A stretch of 64,000 nucleotides of DNA from Hyphomicrobiales bacterium (GCA_900473915.1 UCNG01000011.1:124001-188000); one strand, 5' to 3'; positions 37,952 through 46,980 are shown, counted from the first letter of the stretch. Numbers and translations are program-made. The notes: generated by a model not told the origin, from the letters alone.

Positions 37952-39388
37952 TTATTTTCCTGCAGAAGCGTTCGCGGCGTCCACAGCCGCGCGCTCTTTG
38001 CTGGAGTGTTTGACAACGGTTGGCGCCGCCAATTCCTTGCCCGCATCCGGTGCGAGCCGCGCAAACCAAAAAAAGGCCAAGGCCGAAACAGCAGCAACTA
38101 CATAAAAGCCGATGTGGAAGTCCACCAATTCAAGGTGGGCTCCGCGTAGGGACGTGCTGATTTCCAAAATACCGCCTGCCAGAGCGACGCCAATAGCAAT
38201 AGAAACCTGTTGGGCCACGGCTGTAATAGGCGTCGCCTGGCTGGTCTTTTCATCGGGGATTTCGGCAAAAGCCAACGCGTTGACGCCGGTGAAAAACAAT
38301 GAGCGCGCAAAGCCACCCACAAGCAGAAAGCCGATAATGACCCAGTATGGCGTTGTCGGCGTGAACAGGCCATTGACGGCGATAAAGCAGGCCGAAATCA
38401 GCGAACCTGCCATCAGCGCACGCCGGAAGCCGACGCGAACAAAGATGCGCTTTGCACCGAACTTCATGCTGATTGCACCAATCGCCGAAACGAAAGTCAT
38501 CATACCGGATTGAAAAGGCGTGAGCCCGAAACCAAGCTGAAACATTAATGGCAGCAGAAACGGAATAGCGCCGATCCCGAACCGGAAAATGCTGCCACCA
38601 ACAACCGCAGAACGGAAAACCTGGTTATCGAAAAGCTTCAGGTTCAGCAGAGGATCATCGACCCTCTTGGCATGTTGAAGATAAAGGACTGTACAGACAA
38701 TACCGATAGCAAGGGTTGTGAACCCTACCGCAGGTGGCAGGGCCGGAAGGCTGACGACTGACAGTCCGAAAACTACGCCTGACATCGCAATGCCTGAAAG
38801 AAAGAAGCCCGTCCAATCGAGGCGCTTCACAATGCGCTCGTCAGTGTCTGGCAGAAAGCGCGTTGCGAACCAGATGCCGACGACGCCAATCGGCACGTTA
38901 ATCAGGAAAATCCAATGCCAGGTAAGGAAGGTGGTTATGAAACCGCCTACAGGCGGCCCGACCAACGGCCCAACCATTGCCGGGATCGTAAGCCAGGCCA
39001 TGGCTGATACAAGCTCGCTGCGTGGGGTGGAACGGATAAGCACAAGACGCCCGACCGGCGTCATCATCGCACCGCCCATCCCCTGCAAAAACCGTGCAAC
39101 AACGAAAGCAGTCAATGAATTCGATGCAGCACAGGCAACAGAACCCACTACGAACACCGCTATTGCCGCGCGGAAGACATTCTTGGCTCCGAAGCGATCC
39201 GCCATCCAGCCGCTGACCGGAATAAACACCGCAAGAGCAACAAGGTAAGCCGTCAGCGCCAACTTGAGCGCAATGGGGCTTGTGCCGATATCGGCGGCTA
39301 TAGCGGGAAGCGAGGTCGAGATGACGTTCGAATCCATCTGCTCCATGAAAAGGGCTATGGCCAATACAAGGGGAACGATGCGATTCAC
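37952..39388 (-). CDS. MFS drug:H+ antiporter (DHA2/EmrB type)
   Basis: Inner-membrane exporter of small toxic compounds, about 478 aa, long enough for 14 helices. N-terminal DSNVISTSLPAIAADIG is the DHA2 motif in helix 1; motif A (GWMADRFGAKNVF) and motif C-like GPLVGPPVGGFITT are present. GTG 39388 is preferred (GGAA about 8 nt upstream) over TTG 39406. Substrate unknown. No neighbouring regulator or membrane-fusion partner, so a stand-alone pump. Confidence 0.88.
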   Translation of the reverse strand: MNRIVPLVLAIALFMEQMDSNVISTSLPAIAADIGTSPIALKLALTAYLVALAVFIPVSGWMADRFGAKNVFRAAIAVFVVGSVACAASNSLTAFVVARFLQGMGGAMMTPVGRLVLIRSTPRSELVSAMAWLTIPAMVGPLVGPPVGGFITTFLTWHWIFLINVPIGVVGIWFATRFLPDTDERIVKRLDWTGFFLSGIAMSGVVFGLSVVSLPALPPAVGFTTLAIGIVCTVLYLQHAKRVDDPLLNLKLFDNQVFRSAVVGGSIFRFGIGAIPFLLPLMFQLGFGLTPFQSGMMTFVSAIGAISMKFGAKRIFVRVGFRRALMAGSLISACFIAVNGLFTPTTPYWVIIGFLLVGGFARSLFFTGVNALAFAEIPDEKTSQATPITAVAQQVSIAIGVALAGGILEISTSLRGAHLELVDFHIGFYVVAAVSALAFFWFARLAPDAGKELAAPTVVKHSSKERAAVDAANASAGK

Positions 39389-39608
39389 GATAATATTCCG
39401 ATACAACGGATATGAAAGATCTGACCATCCTATGTAGCGCCAAGCTGATTATTGCTAGCCGAAACGGCGTCACATTGCAGTGAATATGCATAAAATCTGC
39501 GATTTCTCACCGGTTCAATTCAATCAGGCCGCTTTTGCGCAAATTGGCCATATATCTCACGCAAGATTTCACTCGTTCACATTTGCGTAAAACGGGGTTG
39601 CGCTTCCC

Positions 39609-39646
39609 GTAACAGCTTGTTACATTTCGTTACAGTTTCACGAAAC
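39609..39646 (+). promoter_or_regulatory. GTTACA/GTTTCA repeat array upstream of the 33-residue protein gene
   Basis: Perfect dyad GTAACA-GCT-TGTTAC at 39609-39623, then GTTACA at 39619-39624 and again at 39629-39634 (10-bp step), followed at once by the dyad GTTTC-AC-GAAAC (39635-39646). Helical spacing suits an OmpR-family regulator. It lies 43-80 bp before the small gene at 39689. The rest of 39389-39688 also holds the MFS promoter; I see no other gene there. Confidence 0.4.
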
Positions 39647-39688
39647 TTCGAACCGCGCGGGCACCGCTCCGGTTCAAGGAGGTAGGAA

Positions 39689-39790
39689 ATGAACGATATT
39701 ACAAGAACCGCCATTGTCTATGGCATGATGATCATTTCACTCAACACTGCACTTGCAGTAGGGCTGCTAGGACTCGACTTCCTGCGTTAA
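39689..39790 (+). CDS. 33-residue single-pass membrane protein
   Basis: ATG, 33 codons, TAA, with an ideal AAGGAGG 7 nt before the ATG. The product begins MNDITRTAIVYG and then has one hydrophobic helix (about residues 8-29) ending GLLGLDFLR, so it should be a one-pass inner-membrane protein with a short charged N terminus. A repeat-rich promoter lies upstream and a terminator hairpin 42 bp downstream, making a complete small transcription unit. I do not recognise it. Similar-sized proteins often modulate membrane kinases or respiratory complexes, but nothing here proves that. Confidence 0.6.
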   Translation: MNDITRTAIVYGMMIISLNTALAVGLLGLDFLR

Positions 39791-39831
39791 CGCGCCCCTG
39801 AAAAAGTTTTTTGCCCTCCAGGCATGCATGA

Positions 39832-39867
39832 AAAAGAGCGTTTCCAATTCAATGGAAGCGCTCTTTT
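39832..39867. terminator. Bidirectional terminator between small protein gene and ABC ATPase gene
   Basis: 15-bp stem with one G-U, ATTCAA loop, A-run on the left and TTTTCCTTTT on the right, so it works on both strands for the two convergent units. Confidence 0.8.
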
Positions 39868-39889
39868 CCTTTTGGAGGCTCGTTTAATG

Positions 39890-41005
39890 TCAGAGAATTC
39901 GACTTTGGCTGCCTGGGTCAAAGAAAACAGACTTGTCCAGGTTGAAAGCAAGCCTCGCCGGTTGTCCGGCAGCGATGCGGGCGTCGGCCCGCAGACGCGC
40001 CACGACATGCTTACCGCCCAAGCGCGTGACCGCAAACGTGTCCGACCCGGCAGGCTCGACAACATCAATCAGGCAATCGCCTTCCACCACGGCATCGGCG
40101 TTACGATCGGCTCCATCTGGATCGGTCAGCGCCTCGGGGCGGATGCCGAACACGATATCCTTGCCATCATATGCACCGAGCCCCTGAGGGGCGACTTTCA
40201 ACGGTAGTTTGAGCGGCTCGCCGTCACCGCGCACGAGATTAATGGCATAGCTCGAACCGTTCTTTTCGACCCGCGCCGTCAACAGGTTCATGGCAGGAGA
40301 TCCCATGAAATCTGCAACGAACATATTGGACGGATTATTGTAGATTTCTGCTGGTGTGCCAAACTGCTGCAAGACACCGTCCTTGAGAACAGCGATCTTG
40401 GTCGCGAGCGTCATCGCCTCGATCTGGTCGTGGGTTACGTAAACGATTGTCGTTTTCATCCGGCTGTGCAGCCGCTTTATTTCGGTGCGCATATCGACGC
40501 GTAATTTGGCATCAAGATTGGAAAGCGGCTCATCGAACAGGAAGACCTGAGGATTGCGCACCAGAGCACGCCCCATTGCCACGCGCTGACGTTGACCACC
40601 GGAAAGCTGGCTCGGCTTGCGATCCAGCAGATGGCCGATCTGCAGAATATCGGCAACTTCCTGAATAGCCTTTTCACGTTCAGCCTTTGGAACTTTACGA
40701 ATTTCCATGCCGAAAGCGATGTTTCCGGCCACAGTCATATTTGGATAAAGCGCATAGGACTGAAAGACCATTGCAATATCGCGCTGGGATGGATGCAAAC
40801 CGGAAACCGACTTGCCATTGATGGCGATATCGCCCGACGTGATTGGTTCAAGCCCGGCGATAGTATTCAGCAATGTTGACTTGCCACAGCCGGACGGACC
40901 GACGAGGACGAGAAAGCCACCCTCGTCAATCTCGATATTGATATTCTTCAAAACCGAAACATTGCCGTAGGACTTATAGAGATCGGAAATTTTCAGAAAA
41001 GACAT
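39890..41005 (-). CDS. Sugar ABC transporter ATP-binding protein (UgpC/MsmK type)
   Basis: 371-aa ATPase of the carbohydrate uptake family 1 type: Walker A GPSGCGKST, signature [15 protein letters not shown], Walker B VFLFDEPLSNLD, H-loop VTHDQIEAM, then a C-terminal TOBE/OB regulatory domain from ~residue 240 (GIRPEAL, PAGSDTFAVTRLGGKHV). Last gene of a binding protein-permease-permease-ATPase operon, 6 bp after the permease. Confidence 0.92.
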   Translation of the reverse strand: MSFLKISDLYKSYGNVSVLKNINIEIDEGGFLVLVGPSGCGKSTLLNTIAGLEPITSGDIAINGKSVSGLHPSQRDIAMVFQSYALYPNMTVAGNIAFGMEIRKVPKAEREKAIQEVADILQIGHLLDRKPSQLSGGQRQRVAMGRALVRNPQVFLFDEPLSNLDAKLRVDMRTEIKRLHSRMKTTIVYVTHDQIEAMTLATKIAVLKDGVLQQFGTPAEIYNNPSNMFVADFMGSPAMNLLTARVEKNGSSYAINLVRGDGEPLKLPLKVAPQGLGAYDGKDIVFGIRPEALTDPDGADRNADAVVEGDCLIDVVEPAGSDTFAVTRLGGKHVVARLRADARIAAGQPARLAFNLDKSVFFDPGSQSRIL

Positions 41006-41011
41006 TGCAAC

Positions 41012-41893
41012 TTATCCCTTAACGGCACCGGACATCAGACCACGAACAAAATAGCGGCCAGAAACAATGTAAACGATCAGCGTCGGCAGGGCCGCCAATA
41101 TGGCACCTGCGAAGTGAACATTGTACTCCTTGACGCCGGTGGAGGAGGAAACGAGATTGTTGAGCGCTACCGTCATCGGTGTTGAATTCGCACCCGAGAA
41201 AGAAGCGCCGAACAGAAAGTCGTTCCAGATATTGGTAAACTGCCAGATCACGGACACCACGATGATCGGCCCCGACGACGGCAGCAAAATTCGCCAGAAT
41301 ATCTGGAAGAAGCTCGCCCCATCGATCTGGGCTGCCCGAACCAGTTCCGTCGGAAAAGCCTCGTAATAGTTGCGGAAATAAAGCGTCGTGAAACCGATAC
41401 CATAGACCACATGCACGAGGATCAGCCCCCAGATCGTGCCTGCGATTCCTAGAAAACCAAGTACGCGCGCCATCGGAATGAGCACGATCTGGAACGGAAT
41501 GAAGCACGACAACAGCAACAGGCCGAAAAAGATATTCGACCCGCGGAACTGCCATTTGGTCAGCACATAACCGTTCAAAGCGCCGACGATGGTCGAGATC
41601 GAAACGGCTGGAACGACCATCAGGATTGAGTTGATAAAGAACGGCTTCAGGCCGGTTGGCTGTACGCCGATCTGCGCCGTCGACCACGCGGACAGCCATG
41701 GCTCGATGGTCCATTGCTGTGGCAGATTCAACATGCCGCCCTGACGGATTTCATCAAGGGGTTTGAAGGAGTTGACCAGCATCACATAGAGCGGCAGCAG
41801 ATAGTAGAATGCAAAGATCAGCAGTGCCGTGTAGATCAGCGCGCGTGTCAGCTTTCCGCTGCTGATGGCATTGTCTTGCGACTGGGCGCTCAT
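41012..41893 (-). CDS. Sugar ABC transporter permease (MalG type)
   Basis: 293 aa, six membrane helices; the EAA loop EAFPTELVRAAQIDGASFFQIFWRILLP is well kept. Overlaps the preceding permease stop by 4 bp. With its MalF-type partner it forms the inner-membrane path for the sugar bound by the 43053-44318 product. Confidence 0.9.
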   Translation of the reverse strand: MSAQSQDNAISSGKLTRALIYTALLIFAFYYLLPLYVMLVNSFKPLDEIRQGGMLNLPQQWTIEPWLSAWSTAQIGVQPTGLKPFFINSILMVVPAVSISTIVGALNGYVLTKWQFRGSNIFFGLLLLSCFIPFQIVLIPMARVLGFLGIAGTIWGLILVHVVYGIGFTTLYFRNYYEAFPTELVRAAQIDGASFFQIFWRILLPSSGPIIVVSVIWQFTNIWNDFLFGASFSGANSTPMTVALNNLVSSSTGVKEYNVHFAGAILAALPTLIVYIVSGRYFVRGLMSGAVKG

Positions 41894-42849
41894 GACCGCG
41901 ACCCTCCGCGAATTTCCGAATAAAGATAGGGAATGATGATCGAGAAGATCATCACCAGCATGATGATTGCCGATGAAGCACCGATACCCATCTGGTTCCG
42001 GGTGAATGTATAGGAATACATGAACGTCGCAGGCAATTCTGTAGCCTGACCCGGTCCACCACCGGTCAATGCGATCACCAGATCATAGGCCTTGATCGCC
42101 AGATGAGCGAGAACCACGAACGCCGACAGGAAAACCGGGCGCATCAACGGAATGATGATGCGGCGATAGATGGTGCCCGTTGAAGCGCCGTCAATTTGGG
42201 CCGCCTTGATGATCTCGTTGTCGACACCGCGCAATCCTGCCAGAAACATCGCCATCACGAACCCGGATGATTGCCACACCGCGGCGATCACCAGACAGTA
42301 GATTGCCATCGTATTGCTCTTGATCCAGTTGAACGAGAAACTCTCCCAACCCCATAGATGCATTGTGTTTTCCAGACCAATGCCGGGATCGAGAAACCAC
42401 TTCCATGCCGTTCCGGTCACGATGAAAGACAATGCCATTGGATAGAGATAAATTGGACGCAGAACACCTTCGCCGCGGATTTTCTGATCAAGTAGGATCG
42501 CAAGAGAAAGTCCGATAACCGAGCAGATAATGATATAAAGCGAGGCAAAGATTGCCAGATTAGTGATTGCCCGCCACCAATGGGGCAAGGCCCAGAGCTT
42601 GGTGTAATTCGCGAGTCCGACAAAGCCATAGGACGGCAGCATTCGGCTGTTGGTAAGCGAGAGAACGCCGGTATAGATGACGAAACCGTAGACGAAGACC
42701 AGCACTATGAGAAAGCTCGGACCCAGCACCAGCTTTGGCACCAGTTCCTGTATTCGGCTGTTACGCTGCATATTTGCGTCACCCTGTTTGCGCAGTTGGG
42801 ACTCTACGTCCAATATAGACGCGGCTCCAGACATCAGTTTGATGGGCAT
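41890..42849 (-). CDS. Sugar ABC transporter permease (MalF type)
   Basis: 319 aa with six membrane helices after a ~40-residue cytoplasmic tail; EAA loop (NEIIKAAQIDGASTGTIYRRIIIPLM) present. The ATG at 42849 has GAGG about 9 nt upstream; an internal ATG at 42771 has no better site. Separated from the binding-protein gene by ~200 bp containing a hairpin (43016-43045). Confidence 0.9.
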   Translation of the reverse strand: MPIKLMSGAASILDVESQLRKQGDANMQRNSRIQELVPKLVLGPSFLIVLVFVYGFVIYTGVLSLTNSRMLPSYGFVGLANYTKLWALPHWWRAITNLAIFASLYIIICSVIGLSLAILLDQKIRGEGVLRPIYLYPMALSFIVTGTAWKWFLDPGIGLENTMHLWGWESFSFNWIKSNTMAIYCLVIAAVWQSSGFVMAMFLAGLRGVDNEIIKAAQIDGASTGTIYRRIIIPLMRPVFLSAFVVLAHLAIKAYDLVIALTGGGPGQATELPATFMYSYTFTRNQMGIGASSAIIMLVMIFSIIIPYLYSEIRGGSRS

Positions 42850-43015
42850 TCTGGCGCCTCAGCCAGATATGGGCCGAATGCACCCAAGAAGTTCAATCCG
42901 CTGCAATTTCCGATGGAAACATGCAGAGTTTCATCATGCAATTGTTGTTTTGATTTCTGGCTGCAATCGTCGTCACCTTCAAATATGTGGCCAATATCCG
43001 AAGTGCCTGAGATAC

Positions 43016-43045
43016 GAGGCGTCCAGAAGGTTTCCTGGACGCCTC
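43016..43045 (-). terminator. Hairpin between sugar-binding protein and permease genes
   Basis: 11-bp perfect stem (GAGGCGTCCAG / CTGGACGCCTC) with an 8-nt loop immediately after the binding-protein stop, no T tract. Same position as hairpins in the other importer operons of this window. Confidence 0.6.
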
Positions 43046-43052
43046 TTTGCGG

Positions 43053-44318
43053 TTATTTCGCAGCTTCGACAGCCGATACCAGTTCCTTGACGGCATCTTC
43101 CGAAGAAAGCTGACCGTTGAACTGACGGGTTACGACATCATAGATAGCGTTCTTGACAGCTGCCGGGTTGGCATAGCCATGTGCCATTGAGCCCAGCATC
43201 GTACCCTTTTCACTCGCTTCCTTTTCGTCAGCGATAGCTTTCTTGCCACAAGCATCAAAGTCCGTATCGGGCACATCGGTACGCGCTGGAGCCGATCCCT
43301 TCACCACATTGAATGCCGACTGGAAAGCCGGGCTCTCAATCGCCGATGCCATTTCAAGCTGAGCCGGAACCTTGTCTTCCGAGACCTTGAACATAGCAAA
43401 CATATCGGAATTGAATGTGATTGCGCCCTGCGTGCCCGGGTAGCGCATGCAGACAAAGTCTTCACCCGGCTTCTTGCCAGCCTTGATGAACTCGCCCTTG
43501 GCCCAGTCGCCCATAAACTGGAGACCGGCCTTGCCTTCGATAACCATCGCCGAAGCAAGATTCCAATCCCGACCGGAGAAATTGTCATCAACATAGGAGC
43601 GCAGCTTCGTCATACGATCGAAAGCCTGCTTCATCGTATCACTGCCGAGCGTATCGGGATCAAGGTCGACAAAGGCCTTCTTGTAAAAATCAGTGCCGAA
43701 GGAGAGCACGACGGCGTCAAAGATCGTGGCGTCCTGCCATGGCTGCCCGCCATGAGCGACCGGAGTGATCCCCTGTTCCTTGAACTTGTCGAGCAAAGCG
43801 ATCAATTCGTCCCAATTGGTTGGCTCCTTACCGCCAGCCTTCTCGAGCGCTGCCTTATTGATCCACATCCAGTTTGTGGAGTGAACATTGACGGGAGCCG
43901 CGATCCAGTGACCGTCATACTTGGCAAATTCCTGCAAGGGGGCCGGGATAACCTTTTCCCAACCTTCCTTGGTAGCGATCTCATCGAGGTTGCCAAGAGC
44001 CCCCTGCTCTGCCCAGTCACGAATGTCGAAGCCGAGCATCTGCACTGCCGTCGGCGCATTGCCCGCCGTAACGCGCGCGCGCAATACCGTCATGGCTTCT
44101 GTACCGCCGCCGCCAGCAACCGGCATATCAGTCCAGCTGATGCCCTTTTTTTCAAGGTCCTTCTTGAGAACATCAAGTGCGGCAGCTTCACCGCCAGCCG
44201 TCCACCAGTGCAGAACTTCGACATTCTGCTTGTCCTGTGCATTAGCAACAGGCGCCATTCCGGCGAGCAAGGCACAGGCGGCCGTACCCATCGCAGCAAG
44301 CTTCAAAAGTTTATGCAT
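43053..44318 (-). CDS. Glucose/mannose-type ABC transporter binding protein
   Basis: 421-aa SBP family 1 protein with signal peptide [20 protein letters not shown]...ANA. Mature start [25 protein letters not shown], then [22 protein letters not shown] and [13 protein letters not shown] resemble the GtsA glucose-binding group of Pseudomonas and the Thermus glucose/mannose binder, so hexose uptake is the best guess. ATG 44318 has GGAGG 5 nt upstream; the longer frame adds an unlikely tail. First gene of a four-gene operon with a long leader and a LacI-type operator. Confidence 0.88.
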   Translation of the reverse strand: MHKLLKLAAMGTAACALLAGMAPVANAQDKQNVEVLHWWTAGGEAAALDVLKKDLEKKGISWTDMPVAGGGGTEAMTVLRARVTAGNAPTAVQMLGFDIRDWAEQGALGNLDEIATKEGWEKVIPAPLQEFAKYDGHWIAAPVNVHSTNWMWINKAALEKAGGKEPTNWDELIALLDKFKEQGITPVAHGGQPWQDATIFDAVVLSFGTDFYKKAFVDLDPDTLGSDTMKQAFDRMTKLRSYVDDNFSGRDWNLASAMVIEGKAGLQFMGDWAKGEFIKAGKKPGEDFVCMRYPGTQGAITFNSDMFAMFKVSEDKVPAQLEMASAIESPAFQSAFNVVKGSAPARTDVPDTDFDACGKKAIADEKEASEKGTMLGSMAHGYANPAAVKNAIYDVVTRQFNGQLSSEDAVKELVSAVEAAK

Positions 44319-44581
44319 GTCTACCTCCCGTAGAAACAAACGAAACTAAAACTATCGGATACTCGGCCAAGCCTCTGCTTATGCGCAATAATCCGCTTCG
44401 TCATTCCTATCCGCACCTCCTCGGTGCGGACCAGAAACCGACTGCACCACACAGCCTCTTTCTGTTAGTCACTGCCGCAATATGATGCGAAAGCTCCCGC
44501 TTTCACCTGCGCCCCGACCATCCTTTGACGGCGTTTTTCCTGAAATCCTCCACCTCACTCTTACGCCGCCTCGCCCCAATT

Positions 44582-44593
44582 GACAACGTTGTC
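44582..44593. promoter_or_regulatory. LacI/GalR-family operator at the sugar operon start site
   Basis: Perfect 12-bp palindrome GACAACGTTGTC with the central CG typical of LacI-family operators. It begins 1 bp after the predicted -10, so a bound repressor would cover the transcription start. The repressor gene is not in this window near the operon. Confidence 0.6.
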
Positions 44594-44594
44594 T

Positions 44595-44623
44595 TTTATG
44601 AATGCGAAATATCCTCCAGACAA
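44595..44623 (-). promoter_or_regulatory. Predicted sigma-70 promoter of the sugar ABC operon
   Basis: Minus strand: -35 TTGTCT (44623-44618), 17-nt spacer, -10 CATAAA (44600-44595). Spacing is ideal and the LacI-type palindrome follows immediately. Confidence 0.5.
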
Positions 44624-44904
44624 GGTATGGCACGTAGGATAGGCCCCAACCCTCCCAGCCTGTCAATAGTTCCTATCCGACAAAACGGGAGAAGCCCAAT
44701 CGATTAAAACTGCAAGTAGAACCAACAGTCTCAAAAACCATTGGAAAAGAATGGGTTACCCTTTGAAAGACGGTTATTTACATGGTTCTGATGCAGTGAA
44801 CTTCAAAGGTGGCAGCGGCCGTAGAAATTCCCTCCTCTCCTACTGGACAAGCCATCGACAAGGGCATAAGTTCGCGCCGCTCGCATAATAGTGTGCGGGT
44901 TTGT

Positions 44905-45058
44905 TCTCGGGGCGGGGTGAAACTCCCCACCGGCGGTATGAAGCAAAAGCTTTAAGCCCGCGAGCGCCTGATAGGGGTCGATTCGGCTTCAATTCAGGGT
45001 CAGCAGATCCGGTGAAATGCCGGAGCCGACGGTTAAAGTCCGGATGGAAGAGAGCAAT
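44905..45058 (+). ncRNA. FMN riboswitch (RFN element)
   Basis: All the landmark segments of the RFN aptamer are present in order: GGGGCGGGGTGAAACTCCCC with ACCGGCGGT, AAGCCCGCGAGCG, GGTCAGCAGATCCGGTGAAA, GCCGGAGCCGACGGTTAAAG and the closing GGATGGAAGAGAG. It sits 77 bp before ribH2. A clear terminator is not visible between it and the gene, so control is more likely at translation, through the AGGA site just before the ATG. Confidence 0.95.
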
Positions 45059-45135
45059 TGATCGCCAGGATTGTGCCATTTCGGTGCCGTCTAGCGTTCT
45101 TTTGTGCGCCCTGATTCTAGTTTCGTGAGGAACCT

Positions 45136-45612
45136 ATGAACCAGAGCTATCCGAACAAGACTTCCTTCAAAATTGCATTCGTTCAGGCTCGTTGGCACGC
45201 CGATATTGTCGATGAAGCCCGCAAGAGTTTTATCGAAGAACTGTCAGCAAAGGCCGGCGCCAACGTAGAAGTCGAAATCTTCGATGTTCCCGGGGCGTAT
45301 GAAATTCCGCTCCACGCCAAAACCTTGGCCAAAACCGGGCAATTCGCTGCGATAGTCGGTGCGGCCTTCGTCGTGGATGGTGGTATATACCGGCACGATT
45401 TTGTCGCAACTGCGGTTATCAACGGCATGATGCAGGTTGGTCTTGAGACCGAAGTTCCAATTCTCAGCGTTGTCCTGACACCGCATCATTTCCATGAAAG
45501 CAAAGAGCATCGTGATTTCTTCCATGCACATTTCAAGGTGAAAGGCGTGGAAGCAGCCCATGCCGCTTTGCAGATTGTCGGCGAACGCAGCCGCATTAAC
45601 GCGCTCGTATAA
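45136..45612 (+). CDS. ribH2: 6,7-dimethyl-8-ribityllumazine synthase, type II (RibH2)
   Basis: Joins 5-amino-6-ribitylaminouracil and 3,4-dihydroxybutanone phosphate to make the riboflavin precursor lumazine. 158 aa; substrate pocket motifs FDVPGAYEIPLHAKTL, the AAFVVDGGIYRHDFVA loop and the HHFHESKEH segment. From memory it is nearly identical to Brucella lumazine synthase (BLS), the decameric type II enzyme known as an immunodominant antigen. Single-gene unit under the FMN riboswitch, closed by a terminator that reaches into the fdhD end. Confidence 0.95.
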   Translation: MNQSYPNKTSFKIAFVQARWHADIVDEARKSFIEELSAKAGANVEVEIFDVPGAYEIPLHAKTLAKTGQFAAIVGAAFVVDGGIYRHDFVATAVINGMMQVGLETEVPILSVVLTPHHFHESKEHRDFFHAHFKVKGVEAAHAALQIVGERSRINALV

Positions 45613-45618
45613 GTGCTG

Positions 45619-45650
45619 GCCTGACCGGCACCTAAAAAGGCCGGTCAGGC
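45619..45650. terminator. Bidirectional terminator shared by ribH2 and fdhD
   Basis: 11-bp perfect stem (GCCTGACCGGC / GCCGGTCAGGC) with a loop of 10 nt; the fdhD stop codon lies in the loop. Confidence 0.7.
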
Positions 45651-46471
45651 TTCACGATAGAATGCGGATGGGTATAAATATCGAAATCATCGCCTCGAAC
45701 CAACGCAATAAGCGTCAGGCCAGCGTCCTCCGCCGTCCGAATGGCCAGTGCGGTCGGTGCCGAAATGGCGGCCAGAACCGGCACGCCGAATAGCACAGCC
45801 TTTTGCACCATCTCCACCGATACACGGCTTGTAATGGCTACAATTCCTATCGCCGGTTTAACATTCGTGCGGGAAACTGCGCCAACAAGTTTGTCGAGCG
45901 CATTATGACGTCCGACGTCTTCGCGGACCGCGACGAGTCCGTTTTCCGGTGTATAAAATCCAGCCGCATGAACGGCTCTGGTTTCTGCATTCAGTCGCTG
46001 CCCTTCCGCGAGCGAAGCTATAGCCGCTCGCACTTCTCCTGCCGTAAACCGCCTTTCCGCATTTTTCAAAACGTTTAGCGGTCGCAACGCATGTTCGATC
46101 GAATCTATGCCGCACAACCCACAACCTACGGGTCCCGCCATAAACCTGCGCCTTGCAGCAAGCCGCTGCTCCTGTGGTTCGGCCAGCCTGATCTGTATGT
46201 CTATGCCCTTTTCAAAGGCAACAGCCTCAACTGCTTCGATCTCGGAAATATGATCAACGATATTTTCAGTCAGAGTAAAACCGATGGCAAAGTCTTCAAG
46301 ATCGTCCGGCGTCGCCATCATAACGGCCTGTGTCGAGCCATTGTAACTTATAGCCACCGGCACCTCTTCCGGCACGGTGCGCGTGCTTTCATTGAAGCCC
46401 GACGCGCGATGCGCGAGATACGGCACCTTTCGGCTTGTAGTCTGGATCATCATCTCATTCTCGTCCGTCAC
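45632..46471 (-). CDS. fdhD: Formate dehydrogenase sulfurtransferase accessory protein FdhD
   Basis: Passes sulfur to the molybdenum cofactor to activate formate dehydrogenase. 279 aa (the start may be GTG 46471 or an ATG six codons on). The catalytic CxxC is C117/C120 in VGCGLCGID; other family stretches are ISYNGSTQAVMMATPDDLEDFAIGF and AREDVGRHNALDKL-like VREDVGRHNALDKLVG. No formate dehydrogenase genes are in the window, so its target lies elsewhere. Confidence 0.92.
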   Translation of the reverse strand: MTDENEMMIQTTSRKVPYLAHRASGFNESTRTVPEEVPVAISYNGSTQAVMMATPDDLEDFAIGFTLTENIVDHISEIEAVEAVAFEKGIDIQIRLAEPQEQRLAARRRFMAGPVGCGLCGIDSIEHALRPLNVLKNAERRFTAGEVRAAIASLAEGQRLNAETRAVHAAGFYTPENGLVAVREDVGRHNALDKLVGAVSRTNVKPAIGIVAITSRVSVEMVQKAVLFGVPVLAAISAPTALAIRTAEDAGLTLIALVRGDDFDIYTHPHSIVKPDRPF

Positions 46472-46566
46472 GCGTCATGAACCCAACAGTTTCATGTGGC
46501 ACGAAATCAGCTTTTATGTAAGGTGCCACCAAACAAGCCCCACGGTTCGGGGCAAGCGAGGAAGAG

Positions 46567-46911
46567 ATGGATATTCGGCAGATAGACGATAATTACTCGG
46601 TTTCAGGCCAGATCGAACCTGACGACGTGCGCGACATTGCGGCGGAGGGTTTTCGCACAATCATCTGCAATCGGCCCGATCATGAAGGCGGGCCAGATCA
46701 GCCGGCGTTCGCCGAGATTGCACGCGTTGCAGAAAAGGCTGGCTTGGCAACCTACTATATCCCGGTTATCGGCGGACAGCTGACGCAGGAAGATGTGGAT
46801 GCGATGGCAGCAGCACTGGATGAAGCCGAAGGACCCATTCTTGGCTACTGCCGATCGGGTGCACGCTCTACGAATATTTACGGAATCGTACAGCAGCAAA
46901 GGCGCGGATAA
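46567..46911 (+). CDS. TIGR01244-type phosphatase/sulfurtransferase-like protein
   Basis: 114-aa protein of the dual-specificity-phosphatase-like family often named 'beta-lactamase hydrolase-like' N-terminal domain; in related genomes it is fused or adjacent to persulfide dioxygenases. The CX5R loop is intact (C95 to R100, GYCRSGARS), so it can be catalytically active. GAGGAAGAG precedes the ATG. Stands alone, so its role (sulfide handling or biofilm control in relatives) remains inference. Confidence 0.8.
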   Translation: MDIRQIDDNYSVSGQIEPDDVRDIAAEGFRTIICNRPDHEGGPDQPAFAEIARVAEKAGLATYYIPVIGGQLTQEDVDAMAAALDEAEGPILGYCRSGARSTNIYGIVQQQRRG

Positions 46912-46980
46912 AGAACGACCGCAGGCTATGAGGACGGTGAAGCCGCAAAGGCATTTCTACAGTCTTTGCAAACATGGAAA

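Larger units (their letters stand above)
44319..44904. other. 586-bp non-coding region: leader and promoter of the sugar operon, then ribH2 promoter side
   Basis: Minus-strand promoter and operator at 44582-44623 (separate entries), giving a ~270-nt leader for the sugar operon. The leader carries a perfect 8-bp hairpin (44410-44430, loop GAGGA on the minus strand) and a 27-codon minus-strand frame (44404 to 44321) whose stop ends 2 nt before the binding-protein ATG; this frame may be chance. To the right (44700-44904) must lie the promoter for the riboswitch transcript, which I could not fix. No other gene seen. Confidence 0.5.

Noticed and set aside
44525-44707. 60-codon plus-strand frame upstream of the riboswitch
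   Set aside because: Runs through the predicted sugar-operon promoter and operator; no ribosome site.
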